A DNA stretch of 64,000 nucleotides, from positions 95,174 to 159,173 of the forward strand of contig NZ_JAAXMM010000015.1 of the NCBI RefSeq assembly GCF_012276985.1. Direction: 5' to 3'. Positions 9,436-18,072 of the stretch are shown here, piece after piece. Each line of letters opens with the position of its first letter. Position 1 is the stretch's first letter. The notes beneath the pieces were generated by a model that was not told the DNA's origin, made no database searches, and saw only the letters and a list, made by a program, of their open reading frames with translations. The position numbers and the translations under genes were made by a program. This DNA comes from Agrobacterium sp. a22-2 (GTDB lineage: Bacteria; Pseudomonadota; Alphaproteobacteria; Rhizobiales; Rhizobiaceae).

Positions 9436-10730
9436 CATACTGCGCAATATCGGGCGGAAACGCCTCCCGAAAGGGCGCCAAGCGTCCGGGCACCATCCAG
9501 GCGCCCCAAAAATCGGCTCGATCAGGCCCGATCTTGGCCGCGCTGATCTGCTGCTTGGTTTTGGTCGGATGCGCGACGACGCGGGAACCTTATTCACAAG
9601 CAGATGCGGAGAAGGCGGAGATCGCTGGATTTGAGAACGTGCGGATCCCTCTCGACGGCGAGTTCAGCGCCTTTATTAAGAAGAGTTATCCAAGGAAACG
9701 CGCTGATGTGCCAGTGCAATACCTTGCGATCTCCGGCGGCGGGGCGGGTGGAGCATTTTCGGTCGGCGTCCTCAAAGCCTGGTCCGAGCGGGGAGATCGG
9801 CCGGCCTTTGATCTCGTCAGCGGCGTCAGCACCGGCGCCCTGATCGCACCGTTTGCCTTCCTGGGCTCCCAGTATGACGACGTCTTGGAGCATCTGTACA
9901 CCAGTGGCGTCGCGTCAGAGTTGATCGACCGCAAATTCATCGTGAGAGGCGTGCTGGGTGAGAGCCTCTATTTCCAGAAACCCCTCCGGCAGATGGTGGA
10001 AAACTATGTGGATCGGCCGCTTCTTGACCAGATCGCCGCCGAGTATCGCAAAGGACGAAATCTGTTTGTACTGACAACGAACCTCGACACGCAGAGGGCT
10101 GTCCTTTGGAACATGGGTGCCATCGCGGACAGTTCTCAGCCGGACGCGTTGAGCCTCTTCCAAAACGTCCTGATAGCCTCAGCCAGCATTCCCGGAGCAT
10201 TCCCGGCGGTACAGATCAAGGCTTTGGTTGACGGGCGACCGATCGTTGAAATGCATTCGGATGGAGGTTCTTCCGCTCAGATCATAACAGTCCCGGAAGC
10301 CATCCTCTCCAACGTGAACCTGCCGATTCCCCCGGAAGTTCGCGGCTCAGACATGTATCTGTTGGTCAACAACACCCTGATGCCTGAGTTCTCCATCACG
10401 CCGAACTCAACACTGTCGGTCAGCACCCGCGCCTATTCCGTTCTCGTCAAGTCCCAGACGCGCCAGTCGCTATACGCCGCTTATGAATACAGCCGACGGG
10501 CCGGCGTCGGATTTCACCTGGCCGCCATCGACGCCGCGGTTCCGTATAAGATCAGCGACCCCTTCAACAACACCTACATGAGGGCCGTTTTCCAGATCGG
10601 CTACGACAGGATGATAAATGGCCGGCTGTGGCAGGATCGACCGGTGTTTACGCCAACGGATGGTGGCAGTTCCCGCATGACGACGCCGGTTCTGGTTAAA
10701 GAGACCGGCGGCTCGCGCCAGCCAAACTAA
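9432..10730 (+). CDS. Patatin-like phospholipase, lipoprotein, cotranscribed with RND pump
   Basis: A 432-residue protein with a lipobox (LVLVGCA, Cys near residue 47) after a long basic N-region. It has the patatin fold signatures: oxyanion loop SGGGAGGAFSVG, nucleophile elbow GVSTG with catalytic Ser, and a DGG catalytic Asp in MHSDGGSS. The start codon overlaps the pump stop (ATGA), so the enzyme should be made with the efflux system. It should be membrane-anchored in the periplasm and hydrolyse acyl esters of lipids. A phospholipase as fourth gene of an RND operon is uncommon and suggests the pump handles lipid-like or membrane-active substrates. Confidence 0.85.
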   Translation: MTYCAISGGNASRKGAKRPGTIQAPQKSARSGPILAALICCLVLVGCATTREPYSQADAEKAEIAGFENVRIPLDGEFSAFIKKSYPRKRADVPVQYLAISGGGAGGAFSVGVLKAWSERGDRPAFDLVSGVSTGALIAPFAFLGSQYDDVLEHLYTSGVASELIDRKFIVRGVLGESLYFQKPLRQMVENYVDRPLLDQIAAEYRKGRNLFVLTTNLDTQRAVLWNMGAIADSSQPDALSLFQNVLIASASIPGAFPAVQIKALVDGRPIVEMHSDGGSSAQIITVPEAILSNVNLPIPPEVRGSDMYLLVNNTLMPEFSITPNSTLSVSTRAYSVLVKSQTRQSLYAAYEYSRRAGVGFHLAAIDAAVPYKISDPFNNTYMRAVFQIGYDRMINGRLWQDRPVFTPTDGGSSRMTTPVLVKETGGSRQPN

Positions 10731-10816
10731 AGCCGATCGCCTATAATGCTTCCTTTTGTTTTCATTTTCCATACCCAGGGGTTGTGTTAATATTTCGGTG
10801 GGTGATGGGGGTGGCA

Positions 10817-13513
10817 ATGGATAGAGCCAGGGAAAACGGGAATATCGTTGAAGCCAAAGGTGATTGTGTCGATTTCAACGAGATGCAAAGGCAGGAATAC
10901 CAAGCCGTCATGCTGCGGCGAAAACAGTTGCAACTGACCGCACTCCAGCAAGACGACGGCGACGAACGACCGAAAGACCTCTTCGGCATAGGCCTCTCGG
11001 GCGGCGGCATCCGGTCCGCCTCGTTCTGCCTTGGAGCACTGCAGGCCCTTGAAGGGTTCGGCCTGATCCGCAGAGCCGATTATCTCTCGACGGTGTCCGG
11101 CGGCGGTTATATCGGGGCTGGAATGGTTGCCGCCATGACCCGGCAGGACGGACAGCAAACGGACTTCCCTTATGCAGATCGCGGCAATGCGCCCACGGTC
11201 GGGCGACAGGGCAATGACATGAAGGACAGCGAGGCCGTCAGCCATGTCCGCGATCACAGCCGCTACCTCATCCCCCACGGTCTTTCCGACATACTCGTCT
11301 CCGCCGCGATCCTGACGCGGGGCATCGCGGTCAATCTGTTTCTCATCTTCTTCCTGCTGATGCCGCTGGCGACCATGACCATCCTGCTCAACCCGACGGT
11401 CGATCACCTCGGGCGCAGCGCCATCTACGACATACTCGAGCGATTCCTGCCCAATCGGGAGTGGCTGGCATTGCTGTCTGGCCAACCGCTTCTGGCCACC
11501 AAGGTCTTCGGCCTCGCCGCATTGGTCTATTTCATCGGCTGGGGACTATGGCGGTCGCTGCCCGAGCGGCATGGGCTCCTCAAGGGCATCGATACCCAGA
11601 AGGAACTGTCGTCCAGAGGCATGAAGGCGGCGGGGCTGTTCATCGTCCTGTTGCTGGCGATTGCCGCCGTCGAGATCCAGGGACCGGTGCTCGGCTGGCT
11701 GGCGCGCATGCAAAGGCAGGCACCGGTCGAACAATCGTCCTACCAGACTTTCTTCCTGGCGCTTTCGGCCTTCGTGATCGCCACAGCAAGCCAGCAAAAA
11801 CGCCTGGCGGGCTGGATCGAAAAAGGATTCAACAGCCCGCGCTTCGGCATGAAGCTGAGGTCGATCCTGTCGCATATGCTGCTGATCGCCGCCGCGCTGA
11901 TCCTCCCCCTGCTGATCTATGCCCTCTATCTGCAGATTTCCCTGTGGGGAATGCGGTGGACAAAGTTCTGCCCCGAGATACGGATTGCGACCGAGCCCTG
12001 TTTTCCGCCGGATTCGCCCGCTTTCATTTCGAGCAGTGGAACGACGATGGGATTGGCTGTCGTCGCAGGTATGCTGATCCTCTGGGAGTGTTTCGTCTAT
12101 CTTGGGCGGCAAAGCGGCCGGGATACCTTGAAGCTTCTGGGTCGCCGCCTGCTGGATCCTCGCACCAGGGCCCTTCCGGTGGGTCTGGCGCTCCTGGCCA
12201 TCGCAGCGTTTCTCATCCTCGCATTCGACAGCACGCGACCCCATCAGATCGACCCCGCGTCCGGAGAGATGGCCATCCAGTATACCGTGGCCTTGAACTA
12301 TGGTCTCGCATCGTTGATCGTGGTTTTGTTGACCATCAACTTCGCCAACAACGCCAATTCCCTGCATCGCCTCTATCGCGACCGGCTGGATATTGCCTTC
12401 CGGCTTTCCGGCAACAACGGCAGCCTGCGGCTTCAGGATCTCGGCGACACGGCCCCCTATCTGCTGATCAATGCAACGCTCAATGCCCGCCTGTCTCAGC
12501 GAACGCTGGATGATAAGGCGAATGCCCAGGACACCGACGATGCTGCCCGTGGCCTAGACCCGGCGATGCGCGGACGAAATGCGGAATTCTTCCTGTTCTC
12601 CAAACTGTTTACCGGCAGCGACACCACGCACTATGCGCCGACGCCCCTCATGTCGACCAAGGATCCCGAACTCAACCTGGCAAGCGCCGTGGCGATCTCG
12701 GGCGCCGCCGTTTCGTCCAGCATGGGCCGCGTGCGCCTCGGTCTGCTGAGCCCGACCCTGGCATTGCTCAACCTGCGCCTGGGCTACTGGCTTCACAATC
12801 CCCGATACGCGTCGACGTCCATCGCCGACATGCGGTCCGACCTGCCCTGGCACGACTTCCTCGGCGCATATCTGATCGCCGAATCATTCGGCCTCCTGCG
12901 TGCCGACAGCTCGAAGGTCTACGTCACCGATGGCGGGCACATCGACAATATCGGCCTCTATCAATTGCTGAAACGGCAATGCGATCACATCATCATCATC
13001 GATGCGGAGAGCGACCCGGCATTGAACTTCGGTGCACTTGTCGACGTGCAACGGTTCGCGCGCATCGATCTCGGTTATCGCATCACGCTCGACTGGCCCC
13101 ATCTGCGCGAAGCTGCCGTCGCCCGGGAAGCGATCAAGGGGATGCGGCTCCCCGTAGCCGACGCTCCCATCCATGACAGCCACTTCGCCATTGGCAAGAT
13201 CGACTACGGCAACGGCAGGACAGGACGACTGCTCTACATCAAGGCGGTCGTCACCGGGGATGAACCCGATTACGTCCTCGACTACGAACGGCGCTACCCG
13301 GCCTTTCCCCATGAAGCGACAAACGATCAGTTTTTCTCCGAGGAGCAGATGGAGGCCTATCGGGCGCTGGGCTTTCATGCCGTGCGCCGCGCGCTGTCGG
13401 AGCAAAAGACCGACGTCCCCGTCGACGATATCCCGGAATCCAAGCGATCCTCGAATGAAGCGATCAAGGATCTGAAGCGAGATCTCGGAGTCACCGTGGC
13501 GCGACTGAGCTAG
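10817..13513 (+). CDS. Large membrane-embedded patatin-like phospholipase
   Basis: About 898 residues. An N-terminal patatin half has the oxyanion loop GLSGGGIRSASFCLGAL and nucleophile elbow TVSGGGY. A long insertion follows with roughly eight hydrophobic helices (about residues 165-520). The catalytic Asp (VTDGGHIDNIGLY) comes near residue 703, so the Ser and Asp are separated by about 600 residues. The ATG at 10817 has GGGGGTGG just upstream; an ATG at 10805 and a GTG at 10784 are alternatives. It follows the lipoprotein patatin by 86 bases and may be read through. It probably acts on membrane lipids at the inner face. Confidence 0.8.
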   Translation: MDRARENGNIVEAKGDCVDFNEMQRQEYQAVMLRRKQLQLTALQQDDGDERPKDLFGIGLSGGGIRSASFCLGALQALEGFGLIRRADYLSTVSGGGYIGAGMVAAMTRQDGQQTDFPYADRGNAPTVGRQGNDMKDSEAVSHVRDHSRYLIPHGLSDILVSAAILTRGIAVNLFLIFFLLMPLATMTILLNPTVDHLGRSAIYDILERFLPNREWLALLSGQPLLATKVFGLAALVYFIGWGLWRSLPERHGLLKGIDTQKELSSRGMKAAGLFIVLLLAIAAVEIQGPVLGWLARMQRQAPVEQSSYQTFFLALSAFVIATASQQKRLAGWIEKGFNSPRFGMKLRSILSHMLLIAAALILPLLIYALYLQISLWGMRWTKFCPEIRIATEPCFPPDSPAFISSSGTTMGLAVVAGMLILWECFVYLGRQSGRDTLKLLGRRLLDPRTRALPVGLALLAIAAFLILAFDSTRPHQIDPASGEMAIQYTVALNYGLASLIVVLLTINFANNANSLHRLYRDRLDIAFRLSGNNGSLRLQDLGDTAPYLLINATLNARLSQRTLDDKANAQDTDDAARGLDPAMRGRNAEFFLFSKLFTGSDTTHYAPTPLMSTKDPELNLASAVAISGAAVSSSMGRVRLGLLSPTLALLNLRLGYWLHNPRYASTSIADMRSDLPWHDFLGAYLIAESFGLLRADSSKVYVTDGGHIDNIGLYQLLKRQCDHIIIIDAESDPALNFGALVDVQRFARIDLGYRITLDWPHLREAAVAREAIKGMRLPVADAPIHDSHFAIGKIDYGNGRTGRLLYIKAVVTGDEPDYVLDYERRYPAFPHEATNDQFFSEEQMEAYRALGFHAVRRALSEQKTDVPVDDIPESKRSSNEAIKDLKRDLGVTVARLS

Positions 13514-13686
13514 ATCCGGAACCTGCGCCCTGCCAGATGGTCCAGCACGGAGAAAGAGAACTCCGGCGGCGCCCAGAATGGTATGGCATTGGCCCCTAAA
13601 TGGACCGCGACAACAGACGCGCGAGCCTTAAGTTAAGCGCTCTGTGCACGATCGGCTGGTGACAATCTTGAGGTGAATGGCCTAGC

Positions 13687-15315
13687 ATGGCGACTGAAGA
13701 GGGTTTCGACTACGTTATTGTCGGCGCGGGGTCGGCGGGCTGTGTTCTGGCCAATCGACTGAGCGCCGATCCATCGACGCGCGTGCTGCTGCTCGAGGCG
13801 GGCGGCAGCGATTTCAACGTCTGGATCCGCATGCCGATCGGCTACGGCAAGACCTTCTATCATCCGAAGCTCAACTGGCGCTACCAGACGGAGCCCGATG
13901 CCGGTATTGGCGGCAGACCCGCCTATTGGCCGCGCGGCCGGGTGATCGGCGGCTCGAGCTCGATCAACGCCATGGTTTATGTACGCGGTCAGCATGCCGA
14001 TTTCGACGCCTGGGCAGCGCTGGGCAATCCGGGCTGGTCCGCCGCCGATGTCCTGCCCGTCTACAAGCGTATGGAAGACAATCTCGAGGGCGACGATGCC
14101 TGGCGCGGCACCGGCGGTCCCCTGACGATCACCAGCATGAACGGCTCCGTTCATCCGCTTGCCAACGGCTATCTGAAATCTGCCACTGCCGCCGGCATCC
14201 CCGTCAATCCGGACTATAATGGCGAGACGCAGGAGGGCGCCAGCATCTATCAGGTCACCACCCGCAAGGGCCTGCGCTGTTCGTCGGCCGATGCCTATCT
14301 TCATCCTGTCCGGCGACGGAAGAATCTCGAGGTGAGGACCAATGCCCATGTCACGCGGATCGTTGTCGAGTCCGGGCGTGCGGTCGGCGTCGAATACATC
14401 AGGGGCGGCGTCAAGACCACGGTGCGGGCGGCCCGCGAAGTGGTGCTCTCGGCTGGTGCCGTCAATTCACCGCAGATCCTGATGCTGTCGGGCATTGGCG
14501 ATGCCGGCAGGCTTGCTGACTTGGGCATATCACCTGTCCATCACGCCCCCATGGTCGGCCAGAACCTTCAGGACCATCTCGGCTTCGACTATATCTACGA
14601 GTCGACCCGACAGACACTGAACGATGTCCTGAGACCGTGGTGGGGTCGGCTTCGCGTCGGTCTGCAATATGTGCTGACCCGCAAGGGACCGCTGTCGCTC
14701 AGCGTCAACCAGGCCGGCGGTTTCGTGCGAAGCCGGCCGGATCGACCGCGCCCCGATATCCAGCTCTATTTCTCGCCGCTCAGTTATACGCGCGCCGTTC
14801 CGGGCAAGCGCGCCCTGATGCGCACGGACCTGTTCTCAGGTTTCATGCTCGGCATCTCGAACTGCCATCCGAAGAGCCGCGGCGAAATCGCACTCCGGTC
14901 CGCCGATCCCTTCGCAGCCCCGCTGATCCGGCCGAACTATCTCTGCGAGGAGAGCGACCTTGCGGAGCTGGTGGACGGTGCTCGCATCCTGCGCCGCATT
15001 GCCGCCATGCAGCCGCTCGCCGGAGTCATCAGGCGCGAGATCGTTCCGGGGCCGGCGGTCGAGAGCGACGCGGAGATGGCGGCCGATATCCGCGCCCGCA
15101 GCGGATCCGTCTTCCATGCCTGCGGCACCTGCGCCATGGGACCGGATCCGGGCCGCTCGGTCGTCGATCCGCGCCTCAGGGTGCATGGGATACAGGGCCT
15201 GCGCGTCGTCGACGCCTCGATCTTTCCGCTGATCCCGTCCGGCAATATCAATGCACCGTCGATCATGGTCGGGGAACGCGGGTCGGATTTCATCCTCGAG
15301 GACGCCCGCCGTTAA
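13687..15315 (+). CDS. GMC-family FAD oxidoreductase (choline/alcohol dehydrogenase-like)
   Basis: A 542-residue flavoenzyme. The dinucleotide fold VIVGAGSAGCVLANRLS is near the N-terminus, the GMC signature GRVIGGSSSINAMVYVRG follows, and the C-terminal domain carries the catalytic His in FHACGTCAMG and NINAPSIMVGE. Family members oxidise primary alcohols such as choline, using FAD. A GAGG ribosome site precedes the ATG. It converges on the MocR regulator and lies beside an aldehyde dehydrogenase operon, so it probably supplies the aldehyde in the same catabolic route. BetA itself is not claimed because betaine context genes are missing. Confidence 0.9.
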   Translation: MATEEGFDYVIVGAGSAGCVLANRLSADPSTRVLLLEAGGSDFNVWIRMPIGYGKTFYHPKLNWRYQTEPDAGIGGRPAYWPRGRVIGGSSSINAMVYVRGQHADFDAWAALGNPGWSAADVLPVYKRMEDNLEGDDAWRGTGGPLTITSMNGSVHPLANGYLKSATAAGIPVNPDYNGETQEGASIYQVTTRKGLRCSSADAYLHPVRRRKNLEVRTNAHVTRIVVESGRAVGVEYIRGGVKTTVRAAREVVLSAGAVNSPQILMLSGIGDAGRLADLGISPVHHAPMVGQNLQDHLGFDYIYESTRQTLNDVLRPWWGRLRVGLQYVLTRKGPLSLSVNQAGGFVRSRPDRPRPDIQLYFSPLSYTRAVPGKRALMRTDLFSGFMLGISNCHPKSRGEIALRSADPFAAPLIRPNYLCEESDLAELVDGARILRRIAAMQPLAGVIRREIVPGPAVESDAEMAADIRARSGSVFHACGTCAMGPDPGRSVVDPRLRVHGIQGLRVVDASIFPLIPSGNINAPSIMVGERGSDFILEDARR

Positions 15316-15338
15316 TCGCCAGGCAAACAGCGATCTGC

Positions 15339-16832
15339 CTATCGTTGCTTGCGCATTTTTTGCAGAAGATCGGCGAGATCGCGTACCGCCGCGACGGTCG
15401 CCCGCGACGGCACGGCGCTGAAGCCGAGGATCAACCCCTTTTGCGCCGGCGCCAGCGAGAAGCGGCCGAGCGGCGAAACGATGATGCCGCGCTCCAGCGC
15501 CCGTGCCGAAACCTCGTCCTCGTCGAGATCATCCGGCAGCCGGCCGACCGTCTGAAAACCCGTGGTGGTTGGCTGAACGTCGAGCAACCCACCGAGGTGT
15601 TGCGACGCCGCCTCTACAAGAGCCGCCTGCCGTTCGGCATAGATGCGGCGCATCCGTCGCAGATGGGCATTGAAATGGCCCTGCTCCATGAAGCTCGCCA
15701 TGATCGACTGCAGGCTGGAGGGCGCGCCCTGCATGGTGGCGCCCGCCACCCTTTGAAACATCTTGGCAAGTTCCGGCGGTGCAACCAGGTAGCCGAGCCG
15801 CAGACCCGCGAACATGACCTTGGAAAACGTACCGACATAGATGACCCGTCCGGCCGTATCCACGCTTTTCAGCGTCGGCGCGGGATGTCCGGAATAATAG
15901 AATTCACCATCATAATCGTCCTCGATGATCCAGGCACCGCATCGCCCGGCAGCATGCAGCAACTCCAGCCGCCGGCCGAGCGACATGGTGACGCCGAGTG
16001 GATGCTGGCGCGCCGGCGTCACGAAGGCCATGCGGAACTCCGGGCATAGCTTCAGCCCGGCTGCCACATCCATGCCCTGATCGTCGACCGGCACCGGCAC
16101 CAGGCTTGCCCCGCTCGATACCAGGCTGTTTCGGGCGCCAATCGGTCCAGGGTTTTCGAACCAGACATGGTCGCCGGGATTGAGCAGCATCTGGCCGATG
16201 CGGTTGAAGGCGTCCTGCGCGCCGTTGAAGACGAAGATGTCGTCCGGTTCGCAGACCACGCCACGATTGGCCTTGAGATGGTTTGCTATGGCACGACGCA
16301 GCTCGAACAGCCCGACAGGATCGGGATAGCCGAGCACCAGATGACGAGACTGGCGCCAGTATTGCGCCGACAGCCGTGACCAGAGCGGCATTGGAAACTC
16401 ATCATTGGCCGGCATGCCGGTGACGAAGGGGCGCGGCACCTGCGGATGGGACAGGCGGGGAAAATAATGTTCCGATGCCTCGATGCTGAGCCGCGCCAGA
16501 CGCGGTGGCGCTGCATCGGCAAGTTCAGGCATTGCCTGCGGCTGGATCGGACGTTCGGACTGTAGCGTCTTGCTGACATAGGCGCCGGCGCCGACCCGCG
16601 AATAGATCAACTCCTCGGCCATCAACTGTTCGTAGACCGTCACCGCCGTGGTGCGCGACACGCCCTGGTCCTTCGACAGCGTTCGGCTGGACGGCAGCCG
16701 CTCGCCGGGCGAAAGCCGACCGGACAGGATCAACTCGCGCAGACCGCCCGCCAGCTGCGCCGTCAGCGAGCCCGGATCATCCCTGTTGATGCTGATCGGC
16801 GGGATCAGAGCCCCGCCGGCATATTTCACCAT
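15339..16832 (-). CDS. MocR-type transcriptional regulator (GntR winged helix fused to PLP aminotransferase-like domain)
   Basis: A 497-residue protein. A GntR-type winged helix lies at about residues 15-90 (LSPGERLPSSRTLSKDQGVSR), followed by a class I aminotransferase-like domain with the PLP lysine in VGTFSKVMFAGLRLGY and GAQDAFNRIGQML. MocR regulators bind amines, amino acids or PLP and activate nearby catabolic or transport genes. It is divergent from the enolase-ALDH-oxidase operon. Similar motif sets in the 135-base divergent region and upstream of the ABC importer suggest it controls both. Confidence 0.9.
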   Translation of the reverse strand: MVKYAGGALIPPISINRDDPGSLTAQLAGGLRELILSGRLSPGERLPSSRTLSKDQGVSRTTAVTVYEQLMAEELIYSRVGAGAYVSKTLQSERPIQPQAMPELADAAPPRLARLSIEASEHYFPRLSHPQVPRPFVTGMPANDEFPMPLWSRLSAQYWRQSRHLVLGYPDPVGLFELRRAIANHLKANRGVVCEPDDIFVFNGAQDAFNRIGQMLLNPGDHVWFENPGPIGARNSLVSSGASLVPVPVDDQGMDVAAGLKLCPEFRMAFVTPARQHPLGVTMSLGRRLELLHAAGRCGAWIIEDDYDGEFYYSGHPAPTLKSVDTAGRVIYVGTFSKVMFAGLRLGYLVAPPELAKMFQRVAGATMQGAPSSLQSIMASFMEQGHFNAHLRRMRRIYAERQAALVEAASQHLGGLLDVQPTTTGFQTVGRLPDDLDEDEVSARALERGIIVSPLGRFSLAPAQKGLILGFSAVPSRATVAAVRDLADLLQKMRKQR

Positions 16833-16875
16833 TCCCGTTCCCCAAGCGCCGTTGTCGGCTTTATTGGCATGAAAA

Positions 16876-16910
16876 CTATTCCAAAATGGACCTTAGTCAA
16901 AGGCCAGTTT
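16876..16910. promoter_or_regulatory. Candidate MocR operator in the divergent promoter region
   Basis: Contains CTATTCCA (16876-16883), AATGGACCTTAG (16885-16896) and GGCCAGTTT (16902-16910). The middle part forms an imperfect inverted repeat, TGGACCTT against AAGGCCA. TGGACCTTA resembles the CTGGACYTAA boxes described for the MocR protein TauR. The same three words recur at 20893-20940 before the importer operon, in a different order and spacing. Confidence 0.5.
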
Positions 16911-16967
16911 CGGCTCAATGTGAGGCCAATGATGGGATGCCAATGCAAAGTTACGGAGTTGTCGGCG

Positions 16968-18071
16968 ATGAAACTGAAGTCGATCGAGACATTTTCGACG
17001 CGCTATGTCGCCTTCGTCCGCGTCACCGACGAGACCGGGGCGACGGGCTGGGGGCAATTGTCGAATTACAATTCCGACATTTCCGCGCTGGTTCTACACC
17101 GACAGGTGGCGCCCTGGACGCTTGGCGTCGAGATCGTCGATCTGGACGACCACCTCGACCTGATCACCGAGCGCGAGCATAAATTCCCCGGCTCCTACCT
17201 GCGCCGCGCCATCGGCGGTCTTGACACGGCCATCTGGGATCTGCGTGGCAAGCAGGCCGGCAAGCCGGTGGTCGCCCTGCTCGGTGGAACGCCAGGACCG
17301 CTGCGCGCCTATGCCTCCTCGATGAAGCGCGACATCGCTCCGCGCGACGAAGTCGAACGCTTCAAGCGGCTGCGCCAGCAATTCGGCTTTGATGCCTTCA
17401 AGTTTCGCGTCGGTGCGGAAGTGGGACGCAATAAAGACGAATGGCCGGGCCGCACCGAGGAGATCATTCCGGCGGTGGCCAAGGCGCTGGGATCGGAGGC
17501 CGCCCTGCTGGCCGACGCCAATTCCTGCTATTCGCCGGACAAGGCGATCGAAGTTGGCCGGATGATGGAGGACCACGGCATGGTCCACTACGAGGAGCCC
17601 TGCCCCTACTGGGAGCTGGAACAGACCAAGCAGGTGGCGGATGCGCTTGATATCGCCGTGACCGGCGGCGAACAGGATTGCGACCTGACGGTCTGGCGGC
17701 GCATGATCGACATGCGCGCGGTCGACATCGTGCAACCCGACGTCCTCTATCTCGGCGGCATCAGCCGGACGCTCCGGGTGGCACGCATGGCAGCCGAAGC
17801 GGGACTTCCGGTGACGCCGCACTGCGCCAACCTCTCGCTGGTGACGCTGTTCACCTTGCACATCCTGCGCGCCATTCCCAATGCCGGTGACTATCTCGAA
17901 TTCTCGATCGAAGGCGCTGACTATTATCCCTGGCAATACGGCCTGTTCCGCAACGATCCCTATGCGATCGTCGATGGTAAGGCGACGGTCACCGATGCAC
18001 CCGGCTGGGGCATCGAGATCGACCCGGAATGGCTGGCGAAATCCAGCTACCAGATCAGCGAGATGGATTGA
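16968..18071 (+). CDS. Mandelate racemase/muconate lactonizing enzyme family protein (enolase superfamily)
   Basis: A 367-residue enolase-superfamily enzyme. The capping domain is followed by a barrel with metal ligands Asp (LLADANSCY), Glu (YEEPCP) and Glu (GGEQDCD). A KFR lysine-type base lies on strand two and an Asp/His dyad (IVQPDVLYLGG and TPHCAN) on the other side. These residues match the mandelate racemase subgroup, which dehydrates or epimerises acid sugars and hydroxy acids. The ATG at 16968 has ACGGAG upstream; an in-frame ATG at 16869 would add 33 unlikely residues. It leads an operon with aldehyde dehydrogenase and a FAD oxidase. The substrate is unknown. Confidence 0.88.
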   Translation: MKLKSIETFSTRYVAFVRVTDETGATGWGQLSNYNSDISALVLHRQVAPWTLGVEIVDLDDHLDLITEREHKFPGSYLRRAIGGLDTAIWDLRGKQAGKPVVALLGGTPGPLRAYASSMKRDIAPRDEVERFKRLRQQFGFDAFKFRVGAEVGRNKDEWPGRTEEIIPAVAKALGSEAALLADANSCYSPDKAIEVGRMMEDHGMVHYEEPCPYWELEQTKQVADALDIAVTGGEQDCDLTVWRRMIDMRAVDIVQPDVLYLGGISRTLRVARMAAEAGLPVTPHCANLSLVTLFTLHILRAIPNAGDYLEFSIEGADYYPWQYGLFRNDPYAIVDGKATVTDAPGWGIEIDPEWLAKSSYQISEMD

Positions 18072-18072
18072 A

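Noticed and set aside
15319..15338. AGGCA...TGCCT inverted repeat between the GMC and MocR genes as a terminator
   Set aside because: Only five base pairs with a ten-base loop and no T-run; too weak to call.
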